Shown here piece by piece: positions 24,247 to 33,100 of a DNA stretch of 64,000 bases. Location: positions 3,348,001 through 3,412,000 of the forward strand of contig NZ_CP109430.1 of the NCBI RefSeq assembly GCF_036250735.1, given 5' to 3'. The translations under genes and the position numbers were made by a program. The notes beneath the pieces were generated by a model that worked only from the letters and a program-made list of their open reading frames with translations, did no database searches and was not told the origin of the DNA. How positions within the stretch are numbered: position 1 is the stretch's first letter; each line of letters begins with the position of its first letter. Source of the stretch: Streptosporangium sp. NBC_01495 (GTDB taxonomy: Bacteria > Actinomycetota > Actinomycetes > Streptosporangiales > Streptosporangiaceae).

Positions 24247-26304
24247 TCATACGGTGACGCGGCGCAGGCGCGACTTGGGAGCCTCCTCGCCGGGGAAGAC
24301 ACGCTTGACGCCGTCGCCCAGGGCGGTCTCGATGATCCGGATGTCGCGGACCAGGTGCTCCAGGCCGGCCGGCTCCAGCGAGGCGGCGTGGTCGGAGCCC
24401 CACATGGTGCGGTCGAGCGTGATGTGCCGCTCCACGGTCACCGCGCCCAGCGTCACCGCCGCGAGCGAGATCTGCAGGCCGCGCTCGTGGCCCGAGTAGC
24501 CGACCGGCACGCCGTACCGCTCCTGGAGGGTGACGATCGCGCGGAGGTTGGCCTCCTCCGGGGGGAGGGGGTAGGTGGAGGTGGCGTGCATCATCACCAG
24601 CTTGGAGGTGCCGAGGATCTCCACCGCCCGGTCGATCTCCTCCAGCGTGGACATGCCGGTGGACAGGACGAGCGGCTTGCCGGTGGAGGCGAGCGCGCGG
24701 AGCAGTTCCAGGTCGGTCACGCTCGCCGAGGCGATCTTGTGGGTGACCACGTTCATCGACTCGAGGAACTCCACCGACGGCACGTCCCACGGGGAGGCGA
24801 ACCAGTCCAGGCCGCGCTCCTGGCAGTGCTTGGCGATCTCGGTGTACTCCTTCAGACCGAACTCGGTCCTGATCTTGTACTCCATGTAGGTCATCTCGCC
24901 CCAGGGCGTCTGCCGGATCTGGTCGCGCTGCTCCAGCGGCACGCAGATCTCCGGCGTGCGCTTCTGGAACTTGACCGCCTGGCAGCCCGCCTCGGCGGCC
25001 ACGTCGATGAGCCTGCGCGCGATGTCCAGGTCGCCGTTGTGGTTGATGCCGATCTCGGCGATCACGTAGACCGGCTGGCCGGCGCCGACCAGCGCGTCGC
25101 CGATCTGGACGGGCTTGGCGACCGGGGTGAGCCGCAGTTCGGCGCGGGGCGCGGGGGCGACCGCGACCTCACTCACCGGGCGGGCCGCGAGGACGCGGTC
25201 GCACAGCTCCCGTACGGCCCCGGCGCCTCCGGGCCTGGTCAGCACGGTCCTGGCGGCGGCGCGGACCTTGGGGTGGGCGTCGGGGACCGTGACGGGCCAG
25301 CCGACGTCGCTCATCGGGCCCAGGTCGTTGACGTCGTTGCCGACATACGCGACGCGGGCCGGGTCGATCCCCTCGATGGCGAGCCAGTCGCGCAGCACGG
25401 TCCGCTTGTCGGTCAGGCCCTGCAGGACGGGCACACCCAGCTTGCGGGCGCGGGCCGCGACCACCGGGTTGTGCTCGGTGGACATGATCATCAGCTTGAC
25501 GCCGGAGCGGCGCAGCAGCGAGATGCCCATGCCGTCGGAGCGGCTGACCGCGACCATCTCGCGACCGTCCTGGTCGACGTAGGCGCGGTCATCGGTGTGC
25601 ACGCCGTCGAAGTCGGTGATCACCGCGTCCACGTCGATCGGCTCGGGCTCGTCGACGAAGGGCGCCAGTGCCCGTACGATCTCCAGGTCCTCGGGGGTGT
25701 CGACCTCGATGGCGTGGCGCGAGGGCACCTGCTGCACGGCGACGGAGCCGAAGAAGCGGTGGCCGTGCTCGCGCAGGCCCTCGGCGCGCATCACGTAGAA
25801 CGCGCCGGTCTCGCGGAAGTTCGGCTCGCGGTCCTGGCGGCGGGGGCGGTGGGACGGGTCGTGGTTGACGCCCGCGCCGCTGGCGCTCCACAGGAACTCG
25901 TGCGTCTCCAGCCCGGAGAACACCACGTCGGCGCTGCCGTCCAGGACCTTGGAGATCGCGCTGTCCAGGTCGGCGGGGTCGATGAACGCGCTGGTGCACT
26001 GCACCAGGATGACCACCTCGGGAGCCTCGGACACGTGGTCGAGCGCGTGCAGCACGGCGGACTCGCTGGAGGCGGTCGCGCCGCTCAGCTCTCCGGGACG
26101 GTCGATCACGGTCGCGCCCGCGGCGCGGGCCACCTCGGCGATTCCCTCGTGGTCGGTGCTGACCACGACCTCGTCGACCAGCTCGGCGCGCACGCAGGCC
26201 CGTACCGCACGGGCGACCAGGGGACTGCCGCCCACCGCGGCCAGGTTCTTCAGGGGAACCCCCACCGAACCTCCACGGGCGGGGACAACGGCCAGGACTC
26301 GCAA
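24247..26304 (-). CDS. Trifunctional nonulosonate cytidylyltransferase / HAD phosphatase / nonulosonate (9-phosphate) synthase
   Basis: This 685-residue fusion starts at a TTG with a GAGGAG ribosome binding site. Residues 1-215 form a NeuA-type CMP-acylneuraminate synthetase (VLAVVPARGGSVGVPLKNLA, VILVQCTSAF, FRETGAFYVM). Residues 225-390 form a KdsC-like HAD phosphatase (AVITDFDGVHTDD, MIMSTEHNPVVAARA, GNDVNDLGPM). Residues 395-685 form a NeuB-type synthase barrel (YVIAEIGINHNGDLDIA, AVKFQKRT, HKIASASVTDLELL, VGYSGHERG, VERHITLDRTMWGSDHAASL). The barrel ends at SRLRRV, so the usual C-terminal SAF/antifreeze-like domain is missing. The three domains would make a nonulosonic acid phosphate, remove the phosphate and activate it with CTP. 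That would suit Kdn for a teichulosonic-acid-type polymer; substrate identity is inference. Confidence 0.86.
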   Translation of the reverse strand: MRVLAVVPARGGSVGVPLKNLAAVGGSPLVARAVRACVRAELVDEVVVSTDHEGIAEVARAAGATVIDRPGELSGATASSESAVLHALDHVSEAPEVVILVQCTSAFIDPADLDSAISKVLDGSADVVFSGLETHEFLWSASGAGVNHDPSHRPRRQDREPNFRETGAFYVMRAEGLREHGHRFFGSVAVQQVPSRHAIEVDTPEDLEIVRALAPFVDEPEPIDVDAVITDFDGVHTDDRAYVDQDGREMVAVSRSDGMGISLLRRSGVKLMIMSTEHNPVVAARARKLGVPVLQGLTDKRTVLRDWLAIEGIDPARVAYVGNDVNDLGPMSDVGWPVTVPDAHPKVRAAARTVLTRPGGAGAVRELCDRVLAARPVSEVAVAPAPRAELRLTPVAKPVQIGDALVGAGQPVYVIAEIGINHNGDLDIARRLIDVAAEAGCQAVKFQKRTPEICVPLEQRDQIRQTPWGEMTYMEYKIRTEFGLKEYTEIAKHCQERGLDWFASPWDVPSVEFLESMNVVTHKIASASVTDLELLRALASTGKPLVLSTGMSTLEEIDRAVEILGTSKLVMMHATSTYPLPPEEANLRAIVTLQERYGVPVGYSGHERGLQISLAAVTLGAVTVERHITLDRTMWGSDHAASLEPAGLEHLVRDIRIIETALGDGVKRVFPGEEAPKSRLRRVTV

Positions 26305-26641
26305 GGTGGCTCCTCATGACATACGGCGAACGCCCCTGAGCTGGGGTGTCATAGGAACCTAGCCACGAGGGTGACCGGAAAGGGGTGTCTGAGCTGAACG
26401 TCCAGAGTCGCCCGTCTTAACTTTCCGCGCCACCGGGAGCCCCAGCCTGGAGGTGCCGCGGACGGCACCGGACAGCACGCGCGGCACCTTCCATACCGGC
26501 CATACCGGGCGGCGAAGACCGGGCGGCACCGGCCATCGGCCGGTCATCGGTGGATCGTCGGCGGGTCGTCGGCGGATCGTTCGCGGTGACCCGCGGATCC
26601 TCAGACGGCAGCGCCGATCGGTCGCGGTGATCCGCGGGTCC
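26305..26641. other. Intergenic region with a 41-bp duplication at its right end
   Basis: This 337-bp stretch separates the trifunctional gene (promoter at left) from the 3' end of the esterase. No gene is seen. The right third contains GGATCGTCGGCGG-like repeats, then the duplicated esterase 3' end (26581-26661). Confidence 0.6.
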
Positions 26642-26661
26642 TCAGACGGCCGCGCCGATGG
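26581..26661 (-). repeat. 41-bp tandem duplication containing the esterase stop codon
   Basis: Two copies of a 40-bp unit (26581-26620 and 26622-26661) differ at four positions. The right copy contains the real end of the esterase gene (TCA at 26642-26644 in the plus-strand view). The left copy is a non-coding echo lying just downstream of the stop. Confidence 0.88.
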
Positions 26662-27604
26662 AGCCCATGAGCATGGGGAGCGAGCGCTCCAGGCCGCGGC
26701 GCCAGTATGGCCATGAGTGGGTGCCGGGGCCGTAGAAGTCGACTGCCACCTCGGCGCCGTTCGCCTTGGCCCGCTCGACGAAGGTCACAGCCTGAAGGAG
26801 CAGGGAGGCCTCGCCCTCGTCCCGCGCCTCGGAGGCGTCGTCCAGCGGGCCGGGGGCGCCGTCGCCGCTGGAGACGAAGAGCCGCACCCCGCGCAGCGCG
26901 CCGGTGAGGTCGGCCGGGTTGTGGGCGGCCCACTCCGGATCCTGGGGGGAGCCCCAGAGCTTCACGGACTCCTCGCCGTACTGCCCGAGCAGCCAGTCGA
27001 CGCCGCCGTTGCCGTCGCGGGTGTGCAGCACGCCGGAGAAGGAGGCCGCCGCCTGGAACATGCCGGGGTGGCGGGCCGCGTACGACATCGCCCCGAACCC
27101 GCCCATGGACAGCCCCGCCACCGCCCGCCGGTCCCCGGCGCCGTAGTCGCGCTCCAGGACGGCCCTGACCTCGGTGAGGTGGAAGGTCTCCCAGCCGGGG
27201 CCCTCGCGCCAGTCGGAGTAGAAGCCGACGGGGCCGTTCTCGGGGATGACCACGAGCGCGCGGTAGCCCGAGGTGAGCTCCGCGGCGCCGCCCTTGGTGA
27301 CCCAGGTGTCGTAGCCGGACTGGCAGCAGCCGTTCAGCAGGTACAGCACCGGCCACGGACCCGAGTCCGGCGTCCACTCCTCGGGCAGCAGGACCCTGAC
27401 CCTGCCCTCGCGGCCGAGCGCGGCGGAGGTGACGGTGAGCTCGTGGTCGCGCTCGCCCAGCTTCTTCACCGCGACGGCGGAGGCTCGCGTGTCCTCCTCG
27501 CCGTACGTGCCGGTCGAGGACGGTGGCAGCAGTGCGAGCAGCACCGCCGCGACCGCGACGGCGGCCAGCAGGAGCACTCCCAGACGTACAGCGGTGCGGT
27601 TCAC
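26642..27604 (-). CDS. Secreted or membrane-anchored esterase (esterase D / Ag85-like alpha/beta hydrolase)
   Basis: This is a protein of about 320 residues. The GTG at 27602-27604 is chosen because GGAGG lies 9 nt upstream. An N-terminal hydrophobic segment (LGVLLLAAVAVAAVLLALLP) serves as signal or anchor. The PF00756 esterase domain has PVLYLLNGCCQSGYDTWVTK, the nucleophile serine in VAGLSMGGFGAMSYAAR near residue 165, and the catalytic histidine in FYGPGTHSWPYWRRGLERSL near the C-terminus. Family members cleave or transfer acyl esters. It is divergent from the large subtilase with about 300 bp between them. Confidence 0.85.
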   Translation of the reverse strand: MNRTAVRLGVLLLAAVAVAAVLLALLPPSSTGTYGEEDTRASAVAVKKLGERDHELTVTSAALGREGRVRVLLPEEWTPDSGPWPVLYLLNGCCQSGYDTWVTKGGAAELTSGYRALVVIPENGPVGFYSDWREGPGWETFHLTEVRAVLERDYGAGDRRAVAGLSMGGFGAMSYAARHPGMFQAAASFSGVLHTRDGNGGVDWLLGQYGEESVKLWGSPQDPEWAAHNPADLTGALRGVRLFVSSGDGAPGPLDDASEARDEGEASLLLQAVTFVERAKANGAEVAVDFYGPGTHSWPYWRRGLERSLPMLMGSIGAAV

Positions 27605-27903
27605 GCCGCCAATCCTCCCGTGTCCCGCCGATCGCGTGAAGCCCACATGCCGTACCGGCTCCGGGAAGGGGCGGTGAGGCGGCGTGCCCGGTGGAGGCGC
27701 GGGAGCCCGCGGCGACCGAGAGGGCTCTCTGATTGGGACCGTCCAATCATGTTAATTCTGGTGACATATGGCGCTTTAGTAACCCGAAAGCTTGAAAATT
27801 GCACAAGATCTATTCAAGATTCTCCACGTGGGTTGTAAAGATCGTGTGCACCCCGCGTCGCTTTGCCCGGCGGGAAGCTCTCGCCCGGAGTGAAGGAGAA
27901 TGC
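27605..27903. other. Divergent promoter region of esterase and subtilase
   Basis: This 299-bp stretch is locally AT-richer (27740-27835) than its surroundings, where both promoters probably lie. AAGGAG for the subtilase is at 27893-27898. No inverted repeat or other gene was found. Confidence 0.5.
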
Positions 27904-30900
27904 GTGTCAAACACCCCTCGACGCCGGCGATCGGTCCTGGCCGGGATCGCCGCCGCTCTCGTGCTCGTGCTTCCTCAGGGCGTGGCCCAGGCCGCACTCG
28001 CCCCAGACAAGATTCACAAGACCGTGCTGGCGGATCTGGCCGCGGACGACAAGGCCACCTTCTGGGTACGCCTGAACAGCGACGCCGATCTCAGCGCGGC
28101 CCGCAGGGCGAAGACCAAGACCGAGAAGGCCGAGCAGGTCTTCCAGGCCAAGACCGAGCTCGCCACCTCGTCGCAGGCGGGCCTGCGTAAGCTGCTCACC
28201 GCCGAGCGCGCCGACTTCACCTCCTTCTGGATCGCCAACGCCATCCAGGTGACCGGCAACGCCAAGCTGGCCGAGGAGATCGCCAAGCGGCCCGAGGTGG
28301 ACCGGATCGAGCCCAGCCAGGTCACCAAGGTGCCCGAGCCGCTGCCCGGCAAGGAGGTGGCGAAGATCAACGCGATCGAGTGGAACATCGACCGCGTCAA
28401 CGCCCCCCGGGTCTGGGGCGAGCTCGGCGTCCGAGGCGAGGGCATCGTCGTGGCCAACATCGACACCGGCGTGCAGTTCGACCACCCCGCGCTGGCCGCC
28501 AAGTACCGGGGCAAGAACGCCGACGGAAGCGTCGACCACGCCTACAACTGGTTCGACCCGGCCGGGATCTGCTCCGGCACCGCGCCGTGCGACAACAACG
28601 GCCACGGCACCCACACCATGGGCACCATGGTGGGCGACGACGGCGGCGCCAACACCATCGGCGTCGCCCCCGGCGCGAAGTGGATCGCCGCCAAGGGCTG
28701 CGAGTCCACCAGCTGCTCGGACGCCTCGCTGCTGGCCGCCGGGCAGTGGGTGCTCGCGCCCACCGACCTGAACGGCGACAACCCGCGTCCCGACCTGGCA
28801 CCGCACATCGTCAACAACTCCTGGGGCGGCGCCGGCTTCAACCCCTGGTACAAGGAGACCGTCGACGCCTGGGTCGCGGCGGGCATCTTCCCCGTCTTCG
28901 CCAACGGCAACGTCACGAACGCGGGCTGCAACTCCAGCGGCTCGCCCGGCCAGTACGTCGCCAGCTACAGCGCCGGCGCGTTCGACGTCAACAACACGAT
29001 CGCGACCTTCTCCACCCGGGGTTCCGGCGAGAACGGCGAGATCAAGCCCAACCTCGCGGCCCCCGGCGTGAACGTGCGCTCGGCTGTGACGAACAGCGGT
29101 TACGGCGCCAACTCCGGCACGTCGATGGCCGCGCCGCATCTGGCGGCCACCGTCGCGCTGATGTGGTCGGCCTCTCCGGCCCTGCTGGGCGACATCGCCA
29201 CCACGCGGGAACTGCTCGACCGGACCGCGATCGACGTCAACGACACGCGCTGCGGCGGCACCGCCGCCGACAACAACGTCTGGGGCGAGGGCAGGCTCGA
29301 CGCGTTCGCCGCGGTCCAGGCCACCCCCGCCGGTGAGCTCGGCGGGCTGACCGGCACCGTCACCGCCGGCGGCACGCCGCTGGCCGCGGCGGCCGTCACC
29401 GTCACCGGTCCGCTGAACCGCACGACCACCACCGCGCAGGACGGTACGTACGCGCTGCCCCGCCTGCTGGCCGGCGACTACGAGCTCACGGTCAAGAAGT
29501 TCGGGTACGACGACGCCACCACCGTGACCGTCACCGTCGTGGCCGACCAGACGGTCACCCAGGACGTGTCGCTGACGCAGCGGGCCTCGGGCGCGGTCTC
29601 GGGCACGGTCACCGCCGCGGGCGCCGCCGAGCCGGGTGCCACGCTGACCGCGGTGGGCACCCCGGTCACCGCGGTCGCCGACGCGGCGGGCCGCTATCGG
29701 CTCACGCTGCCCAACGGCGACTACCAGCTGAAGGTCGCCCCGGGTTCCCGGTGCGCGGGAGAGCTCACCGTGCCGATCACGGTGAACGGCGACCTGACCA
29801 GGGACGTCGACCTGCCGCGCCGCACCGACACCTTCGGCTACACCTGTGACAGCGCCGCCGAGGCGTACGTCGCGGGCACCGCCAAGAGCGCGCTCACCGG
29901 CGACGACGCGGTCCAGCAGATCGCGCTGCCGTTCACCTTCCCGTTCTACGGCACCGGCTACACCGGCGCCTGGGTCAGCACCAACGGGTTCCTGTCCTTC
30001 AGGGAAAGCGCCGCCCTCGCGAGCAACGTGACCCTGCCCGCCACCGGCGCGCCCAACGCGGCGCTCTACCCCTACTGGGACGACCTCGTGCTGGACGACC
30101 AGTCCGGCATCTACACCGCCACCGTCGGGACCGCGCCGAACCGGACCTTCGTCGTCGAGTGGCGCAACGCCCGCTTCTACGCCGACGCCACCCAGCGCGT
30201 CTCGTTCTCGGCGCTGCTCGGTGAGAACGGCTCGGTCGGATACCGCTACGACAGCGTCGACAGCGAGCGCGACGCCGGGATCGGTGCCACGGTGGGCGTC
30301 GAGAACGCGGACGGCACCGACGCGCTGCAGTACTCCTTCAACAGCGCCGCGATCGGCGACGGCCAGAGCCTGACCTTCGGCGCGAGCCGGCACGGACTGC
30401 TGGCCGGCACCGTCACCGACGCCAACGACGGCGGGCCGCTGGCGGGCGCGACGGTGAAGGTCGGTGACGTGGCGACCTTCACCACCGGGGCGGACGGCAC
30501 GTTCCTCGGGCAGATCCTGCTGGGCGACTACCAGGTCGAGGTCTCCAAGGAGAACTACGGGACCTTCACCCAGGAGGTCACCGTCACCGCCGGAGCCCGG
30601 ACCCTGGCCGACACCGCGCTGGCCACCGGCCAGGTGACGGCCTCGGTCGCCGAGCTGACCCTGGTGCAGCCGGCGGAGACCACCAGGACGGGCACGGTCG
30701 AACTGTCCAACCTGGGCGTCACCACGGCCTACACCGTGGTCACCGACCCCGCCCAGGGCTGGCTGGGCGTGACCCCCGCCACCGGCGAACTCGCCAAGGG
30801 CAAGTCGGTGACGCTGAAGGTGACCGCCTCCAGCGCGGGTGTCCAGCCCGGCACCGTACGCACCGGCAAGCTGCTGGTTCGCTCGGCGAGCGGCCGCAAC

Positions 30901-31425
30901 CCGCAGATCGAGATCCTCGTGACGATCGTGGTGCCCAAGCACCAGGTCGCCGTCGAGGTGGGCGGCACCAAGGACGTCGTCGACGCCACGGGTGACCGCT
31001 GGACCGCGGACCGCAAGCACAGCACCGGCGGTCACGGCTACGTCGGCACCAGTACCAAGACGAACACGGCGAGCAGGACGATCACCGGCACCACCGAGCA
31101 GGCGCTGTTCAGGAGCGTCCGCGAGGGGATGCTGGAGTACCGGTTCGACCAGGTGCCCAACGGCACCTACGCCGTCGAGCTGGGCTTCGCCGAGACCCGG
31201 GGCAAGCGCGAGGGCCAGCGCGTCTTCGACGTCATCGTCGAGGGTCAGCTCGCGATCCCCGCGCTGGACCTCGCCCTGGAGACCGGCGCGTACACCGCCA
31301 CCACCCGGCAGTACACGGTGAAGGTCACCGACGGCCAGCTCAACGTGCGGTTCGCCAAGCGGATCGGCGACACCGTGCTCAACAGCGTCCGTATCTCCGA
31401 GCGTCCCGACAAGGCCACCCCGTAG
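27904..31425 (+). CDS. Large secreted S8 subtilisin-like protease with repeat and malectin-like domains
   Basis: This is a 1,173-residue exported serine protease. The GTG at 27904 has AAGGAG 5 nt upstream and begins with the signal peptide RRSVLAGIAAALVLVLPQGV. The pro-region is about residues 35-155. The peptidase S8 domain carries Asp in VVANIDTGVQFDHP (near 186), His in NNGHGTHTMG (near 233) and Ser in NSGTSMAAPH (near 406). Two carboxypeptidase regulatory-like folds follow (about 482-625), a beta-rich region, a third such fold (833-900), and a C-terminal malectin-like carbohydrate-binding domain (about 1012-1165; VAVEVGGTKDVVDATGDRW). It resembles bacillopeptidase F-type enzymes and probably digests extracellular protein while bound to glycan. 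Confidence 0.92.
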   Translation: MSNTPRRRRSVLAGIAAALVLVLPQGVAQAALAPDKIHKTVLADLAADDKATFWVRLNSDADLSAARRAKTKTEKAEQVFQAKTELATSSQAGLRKLLTAERADFTSFWIANAIQVTGNAKLAEEIAKRPEVDRIEPSQVTKVPEPLPGKEVAKINAIEWNIDRVNAPRVWGELGVRGEGIVVANIDTGVQFDHPALAAKYRGKNADGSVDHAYNWFDPAGICSGTAPCDNNGHGTHTMGTMVGDDGGANTIGVAPGAKWIAAKGCESTSCSDASLLAAGQWVLAPTDLNGDNPRPDLAPHIVNNSWGGAGFNPWYKETVDAWVAAGIFPVFANGNVTNAGCNSSGSPGQYVASYSAGAFDVNNTIATFSTRGSGENGEIKPNLAAPGVNVRSAVTNSGYGANSGTSMAAPHLAATVALMWSASPALLGDIATTRELLDRTAIDVNDTRCGGTAADNNVWGEGRLDAFAAVQATPAGELGGLTGTVTAGGTPLAAAAVTVTGPLNRTTTTAQDGTYALPRLLAGDYELTVKKFGYDDATTVTVTVVADQTVTQDVSLTQRASGAVSGTVTAAGAAEPGATLTAVGTPVTAVADAAGRYRLTLPNGDYQLKVAPGSRCAGELTVPITVNGDLTRDVDLPRRTDTFGYTCDSAAEAYVAGTAKSALTGDDAVQQIALPFTFPFYGTGYTGAWVSTNGFLSFRESAALASNVTLPATGAPNAALYPYWDDLVLDDQSGIYTATVGTAPNRTFVVEWRNARFYADATQRVSFSALLGENGSVGYRYDSVDSERDAGIGATVGVENADGTDALQYSFNSAAIGDGQSLTFGASRHGLLAGTVTDANDGGPLAGATVKVGDVATFTTGADGTFLGQILLGDYQVEVSKENYGTFTQEVTVTAGARTLADTALATGQVTASVAELTLVQPAETTRTGTVELSNLGVTTAYTVVTDPAQGWLGVTPATGELAKGKSVTLKVTASSAGVQPGTVRTGKLLVRSASGRNPQIEILVTIVVPKHQVAVEVGGTKDVVDATGDRWTADRKHSTGGHGYVGTSTKTNTASRTITGTTEQALFRSVREGMLEYRFDQVPNGTYAVELGFAETRGKREGQRVFDVIVEGQLAIPALDLALETGAYTATTRQYTVKVTDGQLNVRFAKRIGDTVLNSVRISERPDKATP

Positions 31426-31440
31426 CGGCCTGAACCTCCT

Positions 31441-31480
31441 GCACGGCCCGTCCCGCTCTTCTCCGCGGGACGGGCCGTGC
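31441..31480 (+). terminator. Strong hairpin terminator after the subtilase
   Basis: A perfect 15-bp inverted repeat (31441-31455 and 31466-31480) encloses a 10-nt loop, starting 16 bp after the subtilase stop. Confidence 0.85.
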
Positions 31481-31770
31481 TCGTTTCGCGGCCGTTCGCA
31501 GCTGTTTACGGTTGTTTGCAGTTGTTTACGGTGATTTGCGGGCCGGTGGTCCGGCGGCGGCCGGTTCGGAGCCGGGTGGTTCGCGGCGCGGTGGTCCGGG
31601 GTCGGTCCGTCCGGAGCCGGGTGGTCCGGGGGCGGCCGGCCCGGAGTGGGGTGGTCCGCGGGCCGGGTGGTCCGCGGGCCGGTGGGACGGGCAAAGTCCT
31701 GGCCAAACGGCGTTACAGGGCACGCGGGGCCGGGGATTGGCGTGGTGTGTCGTGATTCACGGAGGCCGCC
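31481..31770 (+). repeat. G-rich degenerate repeat region
   Basis: Between the subtilase terminator and a small membrane gene lies a strand-asymmetric tract. First come GTTGTTTGCAG/GTTTACGG repeats (about 31498-31535), then about nine imperfect GGTGGTCCG-GGNCGG units (31545-31690). No supported gene is seen here. The plus strand has many GGG/GG runs and could form G-quadruplexes. Confidence 0.55.
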
Positions 31771-32040
31771 ATGGTCAGGAAAACCACCGCCGCTTCGAAT
31801 GGCAGGACGCGCGGCCGGGCGAACGAGGAACAGCCGCCGCACATCACCCTGCCGGTGATCGGCACGCTGACCCTGCCGCCGCCGGACCGGCTGGTCTTCT
31901 ACGGGGTGCTGGGCGCGCTGGGCGCGTTGGGAGTCATCGAATGGCCCGTCGCGCTCGTCGTCGGCCTCGGCCACTATCTGTCGGAACAGCGACGGTTCCC
32001 GATCCTGCGGCAGGCCGGGCAGGCCGCCGAGGCGGCGTAA
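31771..32040 (+). CDS. Small hypothetical membrane protein
   Basis: This is an 89-residue protein with a ribosome binding site (GGAGG about 8 nt before the ATG). The N-terminus is basic and disordered (KTTAASNGRTRGRANEE). One hydrophobic hairpin or a single helix follows (LVFYGVLGALGALGVIEWPV, ALVVGLGHYL), and the short polar tail ends in QAAEAA. I do not recognise a named family. It sits alone between the subtilase and the MgtC gene, on the same strand as both. Confidence 0.7.
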   Translation: MVRKTTAASNGRTRGRANEEQPPHITLPVIGTLTLPPPDRLVFYGVLGALGALGVIEWPVALVVGLGHYLSEQRRFPILRQAGQAAEAA

Positions 32041-32197
32041 CCGGTACCGGGGACGCCTTCACCGCGACCGGGCACGGAAACGCTTTTACCGGGAACGGAA
32101 ACGCCTTCACCGGTACCGGAAACGCCTTTACCGGCGTCGATGCCGGAAACGTCTTTACCGGGGCCGGTCGCAAGGACGCCCTCACCTGGCCGCGGGA
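32041..32197 (+). repeat. Minisatellite of 21/27-bp units (GNAFTG-like when translated)
   Basis: Directly after the small membrane gene are about six units of the form ACCGGNNCCGGAAACGCCTT with 21- or 27-bp spacing. All lengths are multiples of three. In one frame (not the upstream gene's) it reads GTGDAFT, GHGNAFT, GNGNAFT, GTGNAFT, GVDAGNVFT, without a start codon of its own. Confidence 0.75.
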
Positions 32198-32245
32198 TCG
32201 AGGCCGGGACCGGGCCCGGGACCGGGCCCTGGACGGGGACCGGGG

Positions 32246-32971
32246 GTGATGGTGATGGCCCCTCTCGGTGAACTCGCCGGACAGGGCTGGACACAGGTGG
32301 GGGCGCTGTTCCTCGCCTTCGTGCTCTCGGCCGGGATCGGCCTTGAGCGGGAGGTCCGCCAGAAGAGCGCGGGCCTGCGCACCCACACCCTGGTCGGCTT
32401 CGCCGCCGCCCTGATGATGCTGGTGTCGAAATACGGTTTCGCCGATGTCCTGGGGGAGAACGTCACTCTCGATCCGTCCCGCGTGGCCGCCCAGATCGTG
32501 TCCGGCATCGGCTTCATCGGCGCGGGCCTGATATTCGTCCGTGGTGACGCGGTCCGCGGCCTCACCGCCGCCGCGGCGGTCTGGCTCACCGCCGGGGTGG
32601 GCATGGCGGCGGGGGCCGGGCTGTGGCTGCTGGCGATCGTCGTGACCGTGGGGTACTTCGTGACGGTGTTCGTCCTCACGCCGCTGGCCGACCGGCTCCC
32701 CCGGTCCAAGTACGCACCCTCGCGGCTCCAGCTGACCTACCTTGAGGGGCGGGGCGTGCTGCGGTCGGCACTGGCCGAATGCACGCACCGGGGATTCGGC
32801 GTGGACGAGCTGTCCGTTGACCAGCGCCCCGGGAGGCGGACCCCGGAGGCCGTGTCGCTCTCGCTCACCGTGCACGGCGTCGGCTCGCTGACGGAGCTGA
32901 CCACGGCGCTCTCCGGGATCGACGGGGTGCTCGCCGTGGTGAGCCTGGACCCCGACGCGGCGGCGCTCTGA
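32246..32971 (+). CDS. MgtC/SapB family membrane protein
   Basis: This is a protein of about 241 residues. The membrane domain has four to five helices, with the family signature LAFVLSAGIGLEREVRQKSA, GLRTHTLVGFAAALMMLVSK and QIVSGIGFIGAGLIFVRGDA followed by VRGLTAAAAVWLTAGVGMAA. The cytosolic C-terminal half is ACT-like. The exact start is unclear because GTG 32246, ATG 32249, GTG 32252 and ATG 32255 are all in frame and the upstream sequence is repetitive. MgtC proteins affect magnesium homeostasis and ATP synthase activity in other bacteria; the role here is not determined. Confidence 0.85.
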   Translation: MMVMAPLGELAGQGWTQVGALFLAFVLSAGIGLEREVRQKSAGLRTHTLVGFAAALMMLVSKYGFADVLGENVTLDPSRVAAQIVSGIGFIGAGLIFVRGDAVRGLTAAAAVWLTAGVGMAAGAGLWLLAIVVTVGYFVTVFVLTPLADRLPRSKYAPSRLQLTYLEGRGVLRSALAECTHRGFGVDELSVDQRPGRRTPEAVSLSLTVHGVGSLTELTTALSGIDGVLAVVSLDPDAAAL

Positions 32972-33023
32972 AAGCGGGGACGTGCCCTCGGGGCGTCGTC
33001 GCCGGCGTTCGCCGGGCGATGCG

Positions 33024-33049
33024 CGGCCGGCCCTTCTGATTGCCGGCCG
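33024..33049 (+). terminator. Hairpin after the MgtC gene
   Basis: CGGCCGGC (33024-33031) and GCCGGCCG (33042-33049) form an 8-bp stem with a 10-nt loop about 50 bp beyond the stop. Confidence 0.5.
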
Positions 33050-33100
33050 TCGCGCTCATCGCCTATGGAAGGTCCTGATGGGACGGGACGGACGCCCGCA

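Noticed and set aside
27907-31974. A 1,355-residue open frame on the minus strand opposite the subtilase
   Set aside because: It is an antisense shadow. The plus strand has a ribosome binding site, signal peptide and full Asp-His-Ser triad, and the minus frame has no recognisable motif.
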